DNA of 64,000 nt from Candidatus Sulfotelmatobacter sp. GTDB taxonomy: Bacteria > Acidobacteriota > Terriglobia > Terriglobales > Acidobacteriaceae. Where the stretch lies: NCBI GenBank assembly GCA_030041215.1, contig JASHOH010000058.1, positions 1 to 64,000 of the forward strand. The letters are read 5' to 3'. Below, piece by piece: positions 35,305 through 46,238 of this stretch (positions within the stretch are counted from its first letter, which is position 1; every line of letters begins with the position of its first letter). Below the pieces are notes generated by a model. It worked only from the letters and a program-made list of their open reading frames with translations. It was not told the origin of the DNA and made no database searches. The translations under genes and the position numbers were made by a program.

Positions 35305-35340
35305 AACACTATTGGTGGCGCCATTCTCTAGCCGACTGTT

Positions 35341-35361
35341 GCGCGGGCATCTCACCCGCGC
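35341..35361. repeat. REP-like palindrome variant
   Basis: GCGCGGG-CATCTCA-CCCGCGC, a seven-base-pair stem. It is related in shape to the RAYT REP and to GCGTGGGCATCCCGCCCACG at 56568-56588. Confidence 0.6.
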
Positions 35362-35381
35362 ATCTGGCTTCCGAATGCGAC

Positions 35382-36539
35382 TTACACTTGTTCTCTCGCC
35401 TCGGCCAGCAACACCTTGACATCCAATTTTTTCTTGTTTCGATAGACGGTCACCTTCACCGTGTCGCCGGCGCGGTGGTTGTTCATGATCTGCGAGAGAT
35501 CGTTTTCATCTTCCACTTTCTGATCGTCGATCGCGATAATCAAATCTCCTCCAAGCATGATCGGAGTGTTGCCCAGGTACGCGCGCTCGTGGCCGCCGCG
35601 CAGTCCGGCCTGATCAGCCGCACCCCCTGGTACGACCTGGATGATCAGCAATCCGTAGTCAGCGGGCAGGCCCATTTCGTCGGCCAACTCAGGGCTGATC
35701 GGGATGGTTCTAACCCCCAGCGCCGGGCGCCGCACGCGGCCTAGCGTCACTAAATCATTGAGCACTGCCTTTGCGGTATTGATTGGAATAGCAAAACCGA
35801 TACCCGCGTTCTGGTTCACGCTGGAGAGAATCATCGTGTTGATTCCGATGACTTCGCCGTGATAGTTCATCAGCGGACCGCCAGAATTCCCCGGATTAAT
35901 CGCAGCATCGGTCTGAATGGCCTCGTCAATGGTCGCGCCATTCGGCTCACGCACGGGACGGATCGAGCTCACTATGCCGTTCGTCATGGTCCCCGCCAAG
36001 CCAAACGGATTGCCGATGGCATACACCTTCTGTCCTACTTGCAAACGCGATGAATCGCCGAGCACGGCAGGAACCAGATCGGGCGCCTTGATCTGAATTA
36101 CAGCCAGGTCGTGGGCCTGGTCCGTGCCTACGATGGTGGCCTTGTATTTCTTGCGATTGTGCAGTGTCACCTCGACCTGCCGCGCGTCGGCGATGACGTG
36201 GTAGTTGGTGAGAATGTGACCTTCTTTATCGATAATGAATCCGGAGCCTTGGCCTTCCTGCGGCACAAGGCCATAGAAAAAATCGAAGGTCATAGCGCGC
36301 GACGTGACGTTCACCACCGACGGAATATTTTTGCGGTAGACAACAATGTTGTTCTGCTCTTCGCTGTCGAGCGGCTGGTTGCCCGCGGCTTCGGTGATCT
36401 CCACTTCCGCCGGACGAGAGATCCAGTTCACCGGATTCGCGCCGGCAAGCTTGCCATTTGAACGCCAAGTGGTGAAGTAGAAGAACGCCCCGGCCAATAC
36501 CAACGCCAATAGAACAGGTCTTAGGACTTTCACTTTCAT
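35382..36539 (-). CDS. HtrA/DegP-like S1C trypsin-like protease with PDZ domain
   Basis: 385 residues from ATG 36539, which has GAGG nine bases upstream. An N-terminal membrane anchor (LRPVLLALVLAGAFFYF) places it in the periplasm facing side. Catalytic triad: His114 (TNYHV), Asp144 (AHDLAV), Ser219 (GNSGGP). One C-terminal PDZ domain follows (YGLLIIQVVPGGAADQAGL, GGDLIIAIDDQKV). The layout (anchor, protease, single PDZ) resembles DegS or the HhoA/HtrA proteins that degrade misfolded envelope proteins or cut anti-sigma factors. No nearby anti-sigma target gives a hint. Confidence 0.92.
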   Translation of the reverse strand: MKVKVLRPVLLALVLAGAFFYFTTWRSNGKLAGANPVNWISRPAEVEITEAAGNQPLDSEEQNNIVVYRKNIPSVVNVTSRAMTFDFFYGLVPQEGQGSGFIIDKEGHILTNYHVIADARQVEVTLHNRKKYKATIVGTDQAHDLAVIQIKAPDLVPAVLGDSSRLQVGQKVYAIGNPFGLAGTMTNGIVSSIRPVREPNGATIDEAIQTDAAINPGNSGGPLMNYHGEVIGINTMILSSVNQNAGIGFAIPINTAKAVLNDLVTLGRVRRPALGVRTIPISPELADEMGLPADYGLLIIQVVPGGAADQAGLRGGHERAYLGNTPIMLGGDLIIAIDDQKVEDENDLSQIMNNHRAGDTVKVTVYRNKKKLDVKVLLAEAREQV

Positions 36540-36695
36540 AAGAGCACACCTCAAGGCCGCTTTCGCCCCCAAAGCAATATGGAAACTGGCCTATTAAGTT
36601 CTACGTCTGATTCTAAACAATCCGAAAGATTTTTATGGGACAGACCGGGCCCGCGTTGTGCAACTGTCAGGCGCACGGTGCAATGCGGCAAGCCT

Positions 36696-37165
36696 CTATT
36701 CGATCTGCCCTGTTCGCGTGGCGTGAATGAAATCGGTATAGGCGGGTGTTTGGCCGCCAGCCCGCACCTGGCTGGCGATCTGCCCGCGATGATACGCGGA
36801 ATGCATTACGACGTGGGTCAAAATGTCCTGCACGTTGCTGATCAAGGACTCGCCTCTGCTGTTTTTGTAGTTGATTTTCTCCGCCAGCCGCGCAGCAGTG
36901 AGCTGTTCGAAAAATTTCCGCCATTCTTGTTTCAAGTCTGCGATTTGCATTTCGCACTGTTCGAAACTGGAATCCGGCCATACGGCCACGCTTTGCGGCT
37001 GGCTGAGAATTCGTTCAAGCCAGAGCCTCTCTGCCGAGAGAATGTGCGCCAGTAGTTGCCGAGAACGCAATGTGTCGCCATCGCTTTTTTCAGCGCAGTG
37101 AGCACTTCGCGATTGGCCCATTCATCGTAGGCAAATTGCCGTCGTAAATGTTCGAGCAGTTCCAT
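36696..37165 (-). pseudogene. DinB-family gene with a frameshift
   Basis: The N-terminal 27 or so codons (MELLEHLRRQFAYDEWANRE) start at ATG 37165 in one frame; the remainder (LLAHILSAERLWLERILSQP, then VVMHSAYHRGQIASQVRAGG) is read in another. The switch falls in a six-T run (37085-37090; six A on the coding strand). Restoring one A joins the two as ALKK-SDGDTLRSRQLL. The second part keeps the family's His-bearing SAYHRGQ motif. It is paralogous to the DinB gene at 10824. The protein may be lost, or the base call may be wrong. Confidence 0.78.
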
Positions 37166-37319
37166 AGCAGGATTAAACCCAACAATTATCTCCAAGCTGG
37201 ACTTTATTTTCACTCGGCGACGATTTGCAAAATTCCCGGCTACCCTCGTGGGAATCAGGAACGAAATACTCTCTATAGATTCACCAGCATTTCATATCGC
37301 TTCCGGGAAAATTAGCGGA

Positions 37320-40300
37320 TTAATTTCTAACTGCGGAGTTCGACGATACCGTTTCTCCGGCCGTTAATTGTTCAAGGATGCCGCGAAGCGCGCGCAGCAC
37401 CTCCTCGGCAGAGGTCGCCTTCAATACAAACCTCAGCATCCCATCCGGCGTGAACTGCGCCCCGCGTTGAGAAGACACGAAACGAGCCAACTGCTCGGGA
37501 TCGACAGCGGCGTTCTGCGCAAACTTCAATGTCACGTTCTCGCGCTTGCGCTCAATTGCGTTCACCCTAACTTTAATGGACAACAACTTGAGCGAGGCGT
37601 AGTCGAACAGATTGCGAACCGCAGGAGGCGGCGGGCCGTAGCGGTCCTGCATTTCGGCGGCAACATCGGCAAGTTGTGACTCTGTTTCGACGCGCGCGAC
37701 GCGCTTGTACATTTGCAGCCGCTGATTTTCCTCGGGGACATAATCGGCCGGAATCCGGATGTTGAGGCCCAGATTGAGCTGTGTTTCGGCTTCTTCCGGA
37801 GCGGCTTCGCCTTTCATCTCGCGGACGGCGCGTTCGAGCATTTGCGTGTAAAGCTCGAAACCGACGGCTTCGATGTGTCCGCTTTGTTCTCCGCCGAGCA
37901 TGTTGCCTGCTCCGCGAAGTTCGAGATCGAGAGCGGCGATCTTGAATCCGGCACCGAGATCGGAAAATTCCTTCAGCGCAGCGAGTCGGCGGCGGGCGAC
38001 CGGTGTGAGTTCAACTTCGGCGGGAAGCATCAGATAAGCGTACGCGCGGCGATTGGACCGGCCTACGCGCCCGCGAAGCTGATAAAGCTCTGACAATCCT
38101 AACCGATCGGCACGGTTGATCAGAATCGTGTTGCACAAAGGAATATCGAGCCCATTTTCGATGATGGTCGTCGAGACCAGAATGTCCGCTTCGTGATGCA
38201 TGAACTTCAGCATCACTTTTTCCAGTTCTCCTTCCGACATTTGTCCGTGGCCAACGATGATGTGCGCTTTCGGTACCAGCGCCTGAATCTTTGCCGCGAT
38301 TTCCCAGATCGTATCGACGCGGTTGTGCACGAAATAAACCTGGCCGCCGCGTTCGAGTTCCTGCTCAATGGCCGACTGAATCAGTTTTTCATCCCAACTG
38401 GCGACCACGGTTTGAATGGCCATGCGGTCTTTGGGCGGAGTCTCGATCACGCTCATGTCGCGCAGGCCGACGAGCGACATGTGCAGCGTGCGCGGAATCG
38501 GCGTGGCCGACATCGTAAGCACGTCGACCTGTTTGCGCATCTGCTTGATCCGCTCTTTATGGCGCACGCCGAAACGCTGCTCTTCATCGACGATGAGCAG
38601 GCCGAGGTCTGAGAACTTGATGTCCTTTGAGAGGATGCGGTGCGTGCCAATGAGTACGTCGATCTTGCCAGCTTCGGTTTTTTGCAGAATCTCTTTTTGC
38701 TGCTTCGGATTCCGAAAGCGGCTGATCATTTCAATGGAGACCGGAAAGGGCGCGAAGCGCTGCTTGAAAGTCTCGTAGTGCTGGAAGGCAAGCACTGTTG
38801 TAGGCGCGAGGACCGCAACCTGCTTGTTGTCGCTGACAGCCTTGAACGCCGCCCGCATGGCGACTTCGGTTTTGCCGTAGCCGACATCCCCGCAGAGCAG
38901 GCGATCCATCGGCTGGGGGGTCTCCATGTCGCGCAAGACGTCTTTGATGGCCTGTGCCTGATCTTCCGTCTCAGTGAATTCGAACGCATCCTCAAACTCT
39001 CGGAACCATTCGTTGCCCGGCGGGAATGCGTGTCCGGCGGCCATTTTGCGCGCGGCATAGAGCTTGAGCAGCTCGTCGGCCATATCTTTCATGGCCTTAC
39101 GCACGCGCGCCTTCGTCTTTGACCAGGCCTGCGTGCCCAGATGACTCAGCGCGGGCTTAACGCCTTCGGAAGAGCGGTACTTCTGAACAAGATCAAGCCG
39201 AGTCAGTGGGACATACAAACGCGCTGCTTCGGCAAACTCGAGCAGCATGAACTCGGCGGGACCGTCGCCGTGATTGATTTCCTTCAATCCTTCATACTGG
39301 CCGATGCCGTGCTCGACGTGAACGACATAGTCGCCGACCTGAAGATCGCGGAAATCAGAGAGAAACGCGGATACCTTCGATTTCAATCGTTGCGGACGGG
39401 AGCCGACTGCTTCCGATTCATCGAAAAGATCGCGGGAACCAAAAATTGCCAGATTCGCTTCAGGCAACAAAACACCATCTGGGACGTATGCGATTGCCAG
39501 CGTGGTGGCATGAACTTCGCCGGCAAAGTAGCTGGTTTCATCGGCGTAGCTTTCTCCGCTGCGCGTGCGACTGCCCAGCCTGAATGAAACGTTGTACTCG
39601 GTGAAGATGTCGGCGAGGCGCTCGACTTCACCAACATTGGGGACGACAAATAGCACGCGCTTGCCCTCGCCGGTGAGCTTCTGTACTTCATCGAGCATTA
39701 CGGGAACCGCGCCGTGAAAACGAGGCGACGGTTGGGTGAGGAACGAAATCGCGTCTTGATCTTGTTCGATACCGCGCGTGATGTCGAGATGTTCGACATT
39801 AGCGCCCGGCAGCGCGGCGGTCTTTTGCCACCACGCATCTGGCACGAGGTAAAGATCTTCAGGACGCACAAGATTTCCTACTCCACTCCGCTCATGCGCT
39901 TCGCCGACGCGAGTCCAGAATCGGTCGAACTCCTGGTGAAGTTGATCCGGTTCGTCGAGCAGGACCGCGGCACGCGGAAGAAAATCGAAAATTGTGCTAT
40001 TGGCGCCGGCGACTGGCGAATAGAACTCCCAGCCGGGAAAAACGTTCACACCGCCAGCGCGTACGGCGGCTTCGACGATCTCCTCATTGCCCGTAACACG
40101 CTTGCCGCTCAAACGCGTGTGAATGGCGCCAAGCAGATCCTCTCTGACTGGAGTTTCGGTGAGCGGAAGCAGCAGCGCCTCATCCACGGGATTCGAAGAC
40201 CGCTGCGAACCCGGATCAAATTTGCGAATTGATTCCGCTTCGTCCCCGAAGAACTCGATGCGCAACGGCCGATCAGCTTCGGGCGAATAAACATCGAGAA

Positions 40301-40871
40301 TGCCTCCGCGAACCGCGTACTGGCCGGGCATTTCGACCACGTCGGCCGAGGTATAACCAACCGTATTCAAGTGCGCGAGCAGGGCCTCAAGATCGAAAGA
40401 TTCGCCGCGGCGAATCGTTCGCGCCAGATCAGTGTAGTAATCGGCCGAACGAAGGCGGATTGCCGTTGCTGCAAGCGGCGAAACCACAATCGAGGCCGCG
40501 CCGGTCGCGATCTTCCACAGAGCGGTAGCCCGCTCTTCCTGAAGCTCGGGATGAGGAGAAAGATTCTGGAATGGCAGTACATCACGCGCAGGCAACGAGA
40601 TGATCGAGTCAGAATCGCAGGCGGCGGTGAGTTCACAGAAGCCGCGCAGGACGGGAACAATGTCGTCCACCGTGCGGTTGTCATTGACTACGAAAATGAT
40701 CGGCCGCCCAGCGGCGCGTTGCAAAAGCACAAGCAACAAGGCTTTCGCAGTGGAGGCGAGGCCAGAGACACGAATACGCCCCGTGCCCTCCTTCAGACGG
40801 GAGGCTGCACGCGTAAAGGCGGGAAGAGTTTCCACGTCCGCGAAGAGTTCACGGACGAAGGGAAGAAGCAT
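37320..40871 (-). CDS. mfd: Transcription-repair coupling factor
   Basis: 1183 residues, normal for Mfd. It removes stalled RNA polymerase at lesions and recruits UvrA. In order: UvrB-like N-terminal domains with [19 protein letters not shown], the RNAP-interaction domain ([17 protein letters not shown]), the helicase with Walker [25 protein letters not shown] Walker B, TATPIPRT-like [13 protein letters not shown], and motifs V/VI ([33 protein letters not shown]), then the C-terminal TRCF domain ([16 protein letters not shown]). The start ATG 40871 fits the family, though no good ribosome site was seen. The partner uvrA is at 6.9 kb. Confidence 0.97.
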   Translation of the reverse strand: MLLPFVRELFADVETLPAFTRAASRLKEGTGRIRVSGLASTAKALLLVLLQRAAGRPIIFVVNDNRTVDDIVPVLRGFCELTAACDSDSIISLPARDVLPFQNLSPHPELQEERATALWKIATGAASIVVSPLAATAIRLRSADYYTDLARTIRRGESFDLEALLAHLNTVGYTSADVVEMPGQYAVRGGILDVYSPEADRPLRIEFFGDEAESIRKFDPGSQRSSNPVDEALLLPLTETPVREDLLGAIHTRLSGKRVTGNEEIVEAAVRAGGVNVFPGWEFYSPVAGANSTIFDFLPRAAVLLDEPDQLHQEFDRFWTRVGEAHERSGVGNLVRPEDLYLVPDAWWQKTAALPGANVEHLDITRGIEQDQDAISFLTQPSPRFHGAVPVMLDEVQKLTGEGKRVLFVVPNVGEVERLADIFTEYNVSFRLGSRTRSGESYADETSYFAGEVHATTLAIAYVPDGVLLPEANLAIFGSRDLFDESEAVGSRPQRLKSKVSAFLSDFRDLQVGDYVVHVEHGIGQYEGLKEINHGDGPAEFMLLEFAEAARLYVPLTRLDLVQKYRSSEGVKPALSHLGTQAWSKTKARVRKAMKDMADELLKLYAARKMAAGHAFPPGNEWFREFEDAFEFTETEDQAQAIKDVLRDMETPQPMDRLLCGDVGYGKTEVAMRAAFKAVSDNKQVAVLAPTTVLAFQHYETFKQRFAPFPVSIEMISRFRNPKQQKEILQKTEAGKIDVLIGTHRILSKDIKFSDLGLLIVDEEQRFGVRHKERIKQMRKQVDVLTMSATPIPRTLHMSLVGLRDMSVIETPPKDRMAIQTVVASWDEKLIQSAIEQELERGGQVYFVHNRVDTIWEIAAKIQALVPKAHIIVGHGQMSEGELEKVMLKFMHHEADILVSTTIIENGLDIPLCNTILINRADRLGLSELYQLRGRVGRSNRRAYAYLMLPAEVELTPVARRRLAALKEFSDLGAGFKIAALDLELRGAGNMLGGEQSGHIEAVGFELYTQMLERAVREMKGEAAPEEAETQLNLGLNIRIPADYVPEENQRLQMYKRVARVETESQLADVAAEMQDRYGPPPPAVRNLFDYASLKLLSIKVRVNAIERKRENVTLKFAQNAAVDPEQLARFVSSQRGAQFTPDGMLRFVLKATSAEEVLRALRGILEQLTAGETVSSNSAVRN

Positions 40872-40985
40872 GCAAGAACAATTTTATCAGGTGATCTGGG
40901 AACTGGATGCTAATGTCCCACGTCACCCAAAAGAGGCGGCACGTCGGCACCCAAAGGGAACGGCTGGCATGGGAATGCGCAAAGA

Positions 40986-41897
40986 CTAGTCTCGCAACAG
41001 CGGCCGTGTTAGGCAAGTTGGCCCACCGCTGCCGTTGATGCAAAGTTCACTTCCGGGGAAAGTCAGCACTTCGAATCCCGCACCGTGCAGGCGGGCGTTC
41101 GTTTTGGCATTCTCTTCCAACGCAAGCAGGCGATTGTTGCCAAGCCCCAGAACATTGCAGGCGAGCGTATCGCGCTCGGCATAATCGATTTCGATAAACC
41201 GGAACCCGCGAGACTTGAGCAGTTCGACAGTTTCAACCGCAAGCCACGGTAAGTCTACGAGCGCAGTTTTCTCATCGAGAAGGCTTATCAACGACATCAA
41301 ATGCAGACACTGAGAAGGGCCCGCGCCATAGGGCAGCGGGGCGATGAGAACCTTGATCTGGTTGCGAGCAAGAATCTCGCGCATTTGCTGAATGCCTGCG
41401 GCATTGGTGCGGTAGCCATGACCGATTAGCAGAGTCTTCGAATCGAGCCAGAGGATGTCTCCCGCTTCGGCTGTGCCGGGCGCGACAATTTTGGCCAGCG
41501 TGAGGATTCCGAAGCGCAGGCAAAACGAAGCCTGATGCCGGGCTTCAAAAACGCGATTCGCTTTGCCTGGGCGAAGAGCAATCAGTCCGAAGTCGGTCGG
41601 CAGCGATGCATCGTGAGCATATACGGCGTCGAGCGACAGTTCGTGCGACGGAGCAAGCTCGATGACTTTGGCACCAGCGTCCGCGAGTCGATGGCAGAGC
41701 GCATCGTGCTGGGCCTGCGCAGTCTCGAAAACGGGGGCATGGGAAAATCCAAGATCGCGCCAGCGCGCAGCATATTCGGGACGGTTCCAGCCAGCGGCTC
41801 GCGGAGAGCAGACCAGAACCCGCCGCAGGGGGTCGACCATGGAGTGACCATTGCTCGGTCTTACGAACTCGGAAACCCTTTCGATGGTCTCTGGCAT
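40986..41897 (-). CDS. DDAH-like amidinohydrolase (arginine deiminase superfamily)
   Basis: 303 residues. The guanidino-group-modifying superfamily; DDAH members hydrolyse dimethylarginine to citrulline. Predicted catalytic Cys is in GGPTCLTRPL near the C-terminus, His in CLHLMSLISLLDE, and acidic substrate-binding residues in DAVYAHDASLPTDFG. GTAEAGDILWLDSKTLLIGH is also typical. The short form agrees with DDAH/COG1834 rather than with arginine deiminase, which is about 400 residues. Exact substrate (dimethylarginine, arginine or other) is not fixed by these motifs. It lies 115 bases from the mfd start and is independently oriented leftward. Confidence 0.82.
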   Translation of the reverse strand: MPETIERVSEFVRPSNGHSMVDPLRRVLVCSPRAAGWNRPEYAARWRDLGFSHAPVFETAQAQHDALCHRLADAGAKVIELAPSHELSLDAVYAHDASLPTDFGLIALRPGKANRVFEARHQASFCLRFGILTLAKIVAPGTAEAGDILWLDSKTLLIGHGYRTNAAGIQQMREILARNQIKVLIAPLPYGAGPSQCLHLMSLISLLDEKTALVDLPWLAVETVELLKSRGFRFIEIDYAERDTLACNVLGLGNNRLLALEENAKTNARLHGAGFEVLTFPGSELCINGSGGPTCLTRPLLRD

Positions 41898-41980
41898 TGA
41901 CGCTCCCCGGACTCTTGCAACTGGACTTCTGGGCGCCGGGAACTAAGGATCCATTATCGCAAAGGAAGCTAAGAGTCGCG

Positions 41981-43543
41981 CTAGAACTCGACGTGCGCGC
42001 GAAGTGAACCGACGAAAACCGGGCCGCGGTCGCGATTGTAACCGGGATTATTGACGTGCTGCAGGTCAGGGGCGATATAGATGCCGCGCCAGATGTGGAG
42101 AGTGTAATAGCCCTCGACTATATTTTCGCGGCCGTAGTTGAGCCTGCCATCGCCCAGAAGGAATCCATAGCCCCCATCGGCAAGGTAGGTTTGATGGTCC
42201 TTTGAGATGGCATTGCTTACGGCGGCAAAGCCGGCGCGGTCCTGCTTGCGATGCCACCAAGACCCATTCGCCCCTATACCTCCAGAGACGGTCTGCCCGA
42301 CCTCTGTGAATTCGAATGATTCAGTTTTGTCATTATTCCACCCAAAGCGGGCGTAGGCCGTCAGATGGCGCGTGAGCGCCTGCTCTGTGTTGAAGCCAAA
42401 ACCATACTTGCGCGTGATGTGCCAGGGATGGGCGGTGATTTCTGGAATGGGTGTGAGTCCGGCTTCGTAATTGGCAATCGCGTCGCGGTAGATTCCCATA
42501 TTTGCGTAATTGGTGTACGCCAGTATGCGGATCGCTCCCGGCTTGTGCGGAAGAAAACCCCGGCGCAGTTCGTACTGCCAGTTCTCCGAATGCGCTTCCC
42601 AGGGCTTCCACACCAGATCAATTCCATTGGCGATCTTGGACATAAGCGCCTCAACGAAACGAAATCCCCAGTTGCGGTCTTCATAATCGGCGACGAATCC
42701 AACCGTGTAACCACGAGTGTCGGCAGCGTAGTCCCAGCCGCCATTGGCATCGACGGTCCAGTTCATGAATTGAAAGTGGGTGTCAGAACCAACGGAGTTC
42801 TGATCGAGAAAATCCGGCAGGGTGAATTTTCCGAAGCGGAGCTCCAATCGGCGCCGAGGCAATTCTGGAAACAGCGAAAAAGCGTTGCGGTCGTTCTCGA
42901 TCCTGTCTTTGCTCAGCGCAAATACTTTGTGGATCATTCCCCGCGCCAGGTAGGGAGCAGTGCTCAAGGGTGTACCTTCGCCGGGAATGCGAACAACATC
43001 CAGATTGGTAATTCCGGCCAGACCAACGGAGTTGCTGATTCCCGCTCCGGCAGCATCCTCGACGTCTGCTAAAAACTCGAGCGAACTGTTCACGCGCACG
43101 CCGGTATACAGCGTCATGACCCGTGAGGTCGCCTTTTCATAGATGGGCCTGAGACTGTTTTTTCCACTGTAGGGTGCGTGAAAGGGCGGATGCACCTGAA
43201 AGATAAAATTCGCTTGCCCTGACACCCAGAAGCGCGTGTCCTTGAGTTGAGGCAACATCGTCTCGGGACCTTCGTCGTCGGCCTGGCCCACCGGATCCTC
43301 TGGCGATTGTTCTGCCGAAGCTTGCGGGTTGGACTGCGCCTCCAGCTGCGACATGCCTGATTTGGACGAAGCAGCAGCGTCGGCCTGCTGCGCACGCGCA
43401 GGCAAGGAGCAACCTAGACCGGTCATAGACAAAAAAAACAACCATATTGCGGCCTTCTGGCCAATTCTGCGATCAGAGGATTCGATCACGGAGTGGGGTC
43501 TGTATAAGGACGTGCCACGCATGCTTTTGAAAATGTATTTCAT
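41981..43543 (-). CDS. Carbohydrate-selective porin-like outer-membrane protein (OprB-like)
   Basis: About 520 residues from ATG 43543; GTG 43558 is in frame. A signal peptide lies unusually far in (WLFFLSMTGLGCSLPARAQ), so ATG further in (MRGTSLYRP) may be the true start. A Ser/Gln-rich linker follows, then a long beta-rich region with amphipathic strands (RRRLELRFGKFTLPDFLDQN, YGFGFNTEQALTRHLTAYAR). The end is VFVGSLRAHVEF, with the C-terminal Phe typical of outer-membrane barrels. RFGWNNDKTESFEFTEVG and GRENIVEGYYTLHI match OprB-type carbohydrate porins. Solute specificity is not predictable. Confidence 0.8.
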   Translation of the reverse strand: MKYIFKSMRGTSLYRPHSVIESSDRRIGQKAAIWLFFLSMTGLGCSLPARAQQADAAASSKSGMSQLEAQSNPQASAEQSPEDPVGQADDEGPETMLPQLKDTRFWVSGQANFIFQVHPPFHAPYSGKNSLRPIYEKATSRVMTLYTGVRVNSSLEFLADVEDAAGAGISNSVGLAGITNLDVVRIPGEGTPLSTAPYLARGMIHKVFALSKDRIENDRNAFSLFPELPRRRLELRFGKFTLPDFLDQNSVGSDTHFQFMNWTVDANGGWDYAADTRGYTVGFVADYEDRNWGFRFVEALMSKIANGIDLVWKPWEAHSENWQYELRRGFLPHKPGAIRILAYTNYANMGIYRDAIANYEAGLTPIPEITAHPWHITRKYGFGFNTEQALTRHLTAYARFGWNNDKTESFEFTEVGQTVSGGIGANGSWWHRKQDRAGFAAVSNAISKDHQTYLADGGYGFLLGDGRLNYGRENIVEGYYTLHIWRGIYIAPDLQHVNNPGYNRDRGPVFVGSLRAHVEF

Positions 43544-43849
43544 TTTCACAGTCCCCACTCTAAGTCGATTTCGTGCTCAAGGTTTGCAGTTACCATCCAT
43601 TGTGACATCGGTCGCGCAGGAGGAGTTCAGGCTTTGTGGTCATGCCGCAGGTGGGTTGTTTTCCGCGCGGTTCTATCCCATCAGGGCTGCTTTGCCTCTA
43701 TTGTTAACGCTAATATACCATTATCAGTTAACTATAATTAAGTATATCTGCGCCTCGAATTGAGGATGCCCGCAAAATTGCGTCCCGGGCAATCCTCAAT
43801 ACAAGCCTGAGCAGCATCGGTTAAGAGGAGATTACTAGCCGATCCCGCT
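43544..43849. other. AT-rich intergenic region upstream of the porin
   Basis: About 300 bases, with a notably AT-rich stretch at 43702-43755. This is a likely control region for the leftward porin. No RNA or gene is recognised. Confidence 0.45.
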
Positions 43850-44053
43850 CTAGCTGCCGTCGGCTCGAAGCCACTCGGCACGAAGCCGGCGGCTGCCATC
43901 TTTGTCGGTGACCACGACCCAGTTCATGCGCAGCGGGTGCCGTGGCATCGTTTTTTTCGAAATCCACGGCTCCGCCGACACATAATGAACTACGCGCGCG
44001 ACCTGGGTCGTCGCCATCGCCATTGGTTGTGCAAATACTGCGATGCAAGCCAT
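43850..44053 (-). CDS. Small hypothetical protein with strong ribosome site
   Basis: 67 residues. AAAGGAGGG lies eight bases before ATG 44053, a near-perfect ribosome site. The first 20 residues are mildly hydrophobic (MACIAVFAQPMAMATT), too short to call a signal peptide. The rest, VARVVHYVSAEPWISKKTMP and MNWVVVTDKDGSRRLRAEWL, has alternating hydrophobic/charged residues that suggest a small beta-rich domain. I do not recognise a family. It is real on the strength of the ribosome site and the lack of a competing gene. Confidence 0.6.
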   Translation of the reverse strand: MACIAVFAQPMAMATTQVARVVHYVSAEPWISKKTMPRHPLRMNWVVVTDKDGSRRLRAEWLRADGS

Positions 44054-44826
44054 TGTCGTGCCCTCCTTTCTCTAAATTCGAACCATTCGTTGGATGTTGG
44101 GCCGGCCGAAATTGCTGTAAAGAGTTCATAAAAGTTTCATGTTTGTAGCGAGTCTCCGAGTGCGCACAGCAGCAGCGAAAGCAACCTAATGTACTGCCCC
44201 CGGCGTGAACATAAGCGAAATACCGCCGGAGAGAAATGAAATTTACCTACATGATTTTCAGCAACTGCAGGGACAAAAGAGACAGGGGTGAGGCGAGAGG
44301 GCTGACGCCTATCGACTCACATCCGCCACTTCCATCGCCCAACAGACCCTCATTCTCCTGCAACCTTCTGCGCGCTGCTAGTATTCGTACATGTAGTGCG
44401 GCGGGCTTTTCTTCCGCCTTCAATACGTTTCTTATATGATACCCCCCTAGGGTACATGTCAAGCAAAAAATCGACGAAACGCAAAAATCAAATGCCTCGA
44501 GTTTCTTCGCGATCTCCGCGGATGTTCTTCCGCGCTCTGCGATTTAAGATTCTGAACACCGCTCGAGTCAACCGGTGGGAGTGGCAACGACTAAGACAAA
44601 AAGGACAGCTCGGAGCCCCCGAAGCTGTCCTGGAACCCTCCCGGTTAGAAGGGCAACTTTGATGACTCTAAGCTAGCTGTGCCATGTTGCAGAATGATGG
44701 CGAAATCGTAAATATCTGATGAATTTCCAGCCGCTGCTATAGTATTCGGTTGCTCAGAATACGTGGTCCGAGAGGAGAGACTCACGAGCGATCTGCATCA
44801 TGAGTTCGCAGCAAGTGAGAGCATTC
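44054..44826. other. Long intergenic region before hemL
   Basis: About 770 bases. It contains the CsoR-like operator at 44438-44455 and a TTTAAGATTCTGAAC-type repeat at about 44545 similar to one near 22638. ORFs here lack ribosome sites or convincing composition. No tRNA was found. It may be the remains of a lost gene. Confidence 0.45.
44438..44455. promoter_or_regulatory. CsoR/CstR-like palindromic operator (orphan)
   Basis: GATACCCCCCTAGGGTAC has the form of operators for copper- or persulfide-sensing CsoR-family repressors (known sites look like ATACCCTACGGGGGTAT). No CsoR-family gene or copper-export gene lies on either side, so the target is unclear. Confidence 0.35.
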
Positions 44827-46140
44827 ATGCCTTCCATGACCAGTCGAAAACTTGAGCAGTCGCGCCGTTTGCAGCAACGCGCCGAAAACCTGATTCCCGG
44901 CGGAGTCAACTCGCCGGTGCGCGCATTTAAATCGGTCGGCGGCGATCCGCCGTTCATTGTGCGCGGCAAAGGATCGCACGTCTGGGACGCCGACGAGAAC
45001 GAATACATCGACTATGTTGGCTCCTGGGGTCCGCTGATTCTCGGCCACGCCGCGCCCGATGTGCTCGATGCAATCGTCAGCGCCGCCTGCAATGGTACGA
45101 GTTTTGGCGCCTCCACTCCTTCCGAGGCCGATCTGGCAGAGTTGGTGCTCGCTGCTTATCCTTCGATGCAAAAAGTTCGCTTCGTGAGCTCCGGCACCGA
45201 AGCGACTATGTCGGCGATCCGTTTGGCCCGGGCTTATACGAAGCGAAAGTACATTGTGAAGTTCGAAGGCTGTTATCACGGACACTCCGATGCGCTTCTG
45301 GTAAAAGCCGGCTCAGGCATTGCGACCCTCGGCATTCCCGGTTCGGCCGGAGTCCCCGAAGAATTTACCCAGTTCACACTGGCGCTGCCGTTCAACAACA
45401 CCCATGCGGTCGAATACGCCTTCCAGAAATTCAAGCACCAGATCGCCTGCGTGATCGTGGAGCCGGTAGTGGGAAACATGGGATGCGTTCCCGCCGCCGA
45501 CGATTATCTCGTCGCGCTGCGCCTCATCACGGAACGCGAAAAAGCGGTCCTGATTTTCGATGAAGTAATGACCGGGTTTCGCGTGGCCTATGGGGGAGCG
45601 CAGGAACTCTACAACATCCGGCCCGATCTCACGACCCTCGGCAAGATTATCGGCGGAGGCCTGCCCGTCGGCGCCTATGGCGGGTCGAATGAAATCATGA
45701 ACCTGGTGGCGCCGCTGGGCCCGATGTATCAGGCGGGAACCCTTTCAGGCAATCCCCTGGCCATGGCCGCTGGGTGCGCCATGCTGAAGCGGTTGCGCGA
45801 TCATAAAAGCGAAATCTATCCGCAGATCGACAAGCTCAGCCGCGAACTTGTAGAGGGCGTTGCAGCGGCGGCAAAAGACGCTGGCGTGCCGCTCTGTTAC
45901 AACCGCGTTGGATCAATGTTTACCTGGTTCTTCACTGCCGGACCGGTGATCGACTGGGACTCAGCATCAAAATCAAACACCACCGCATTCGGAAATTTCT
46001 TTCGCGCCATGCTCGATCAAGGCATTTATCTGCCGCCATCACAGTTTGAAGCCGCATTCCTCGGCACCGCACACACGCAAGAAGATGTTCAACAGACAAT
46101 TGCCGCTGCCAGGCTGTCGTTTGCGGCGGTGAAAGCTTAA
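44827..46140 (+). CDS. hemL: Glutamate-1-semialdehyde 2,1-aminomutase
   Basis: About 437 residues. Class III PLP aminotransferase fold; makes 5-aminolevulinate, the first committed tetrapyrrole compound of the C5 pathway. The start block is [36 protein letters not shown] and [19 protein letters not shown] bind PLP phosphate; the Schiff-base Lys is Lys273 in [18 protein letters not shown], and [13 protein letters not shown] carries the acidic pair. ATG 44827 has GAGAG five bases upstream; ATG 44800 and ATG 44836 are alternatives. No other hem genes are adjacent, so it is probably expressed alone. Confidence 0.95.
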   Translation: MPSMTSRKLEQSRRLQQRAENLIPGGVNSPVRAFKSVGGDPPFIVRGKGSHVWDADENEYIDYVGSWGPLILGHAAPDVLDAIVSAACNGTSFGASTPSEADLAELVLAAYPSMQKVRFVSSGTEATMSAIRLARAYTKRKYIVKFEGCYHGHSDALLVKAGSGIATLGIPGSAGVPEEFTQFTLALPFNNTHAVEYAFQKFKHQIACVIVEPVVGNMGCVPAADDYLVALRLITEREKAVLIFDEVMTGFRVAYGGAQELYNIRPDLTTLGKIIGGGLPVGAYGGSNEIMNLVAPLGPMYQAGTLSGNPLAMAAGCAMLKRLRDHKSEIYPQIDKLSRELVEGVAAAAKDAGVPLCYNRVGSMFTWFFTAGPVIDWDSASKSNTTAFGNFFRAMLDQGIYLPPSQFEAAFLGTAHTQEDVQQTIAAARLSFAAVKA

Positions 46141-46238
46141 GCAAGAGTCTGACACATTTAATCTGGACGCATTAGTCCCGCAGTAGCATCGATCAAAACA
46201 ACAATCTGAGGCTGCGCCATGCTTGAACACCAGAAATG

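Noticed and set aside
44396-44662. Plus-strand ORF of 88 codons in the gene-free stretch
   Set aside because: No ribosome site, Arg/Lys-rich low-information peptide; likely chance.
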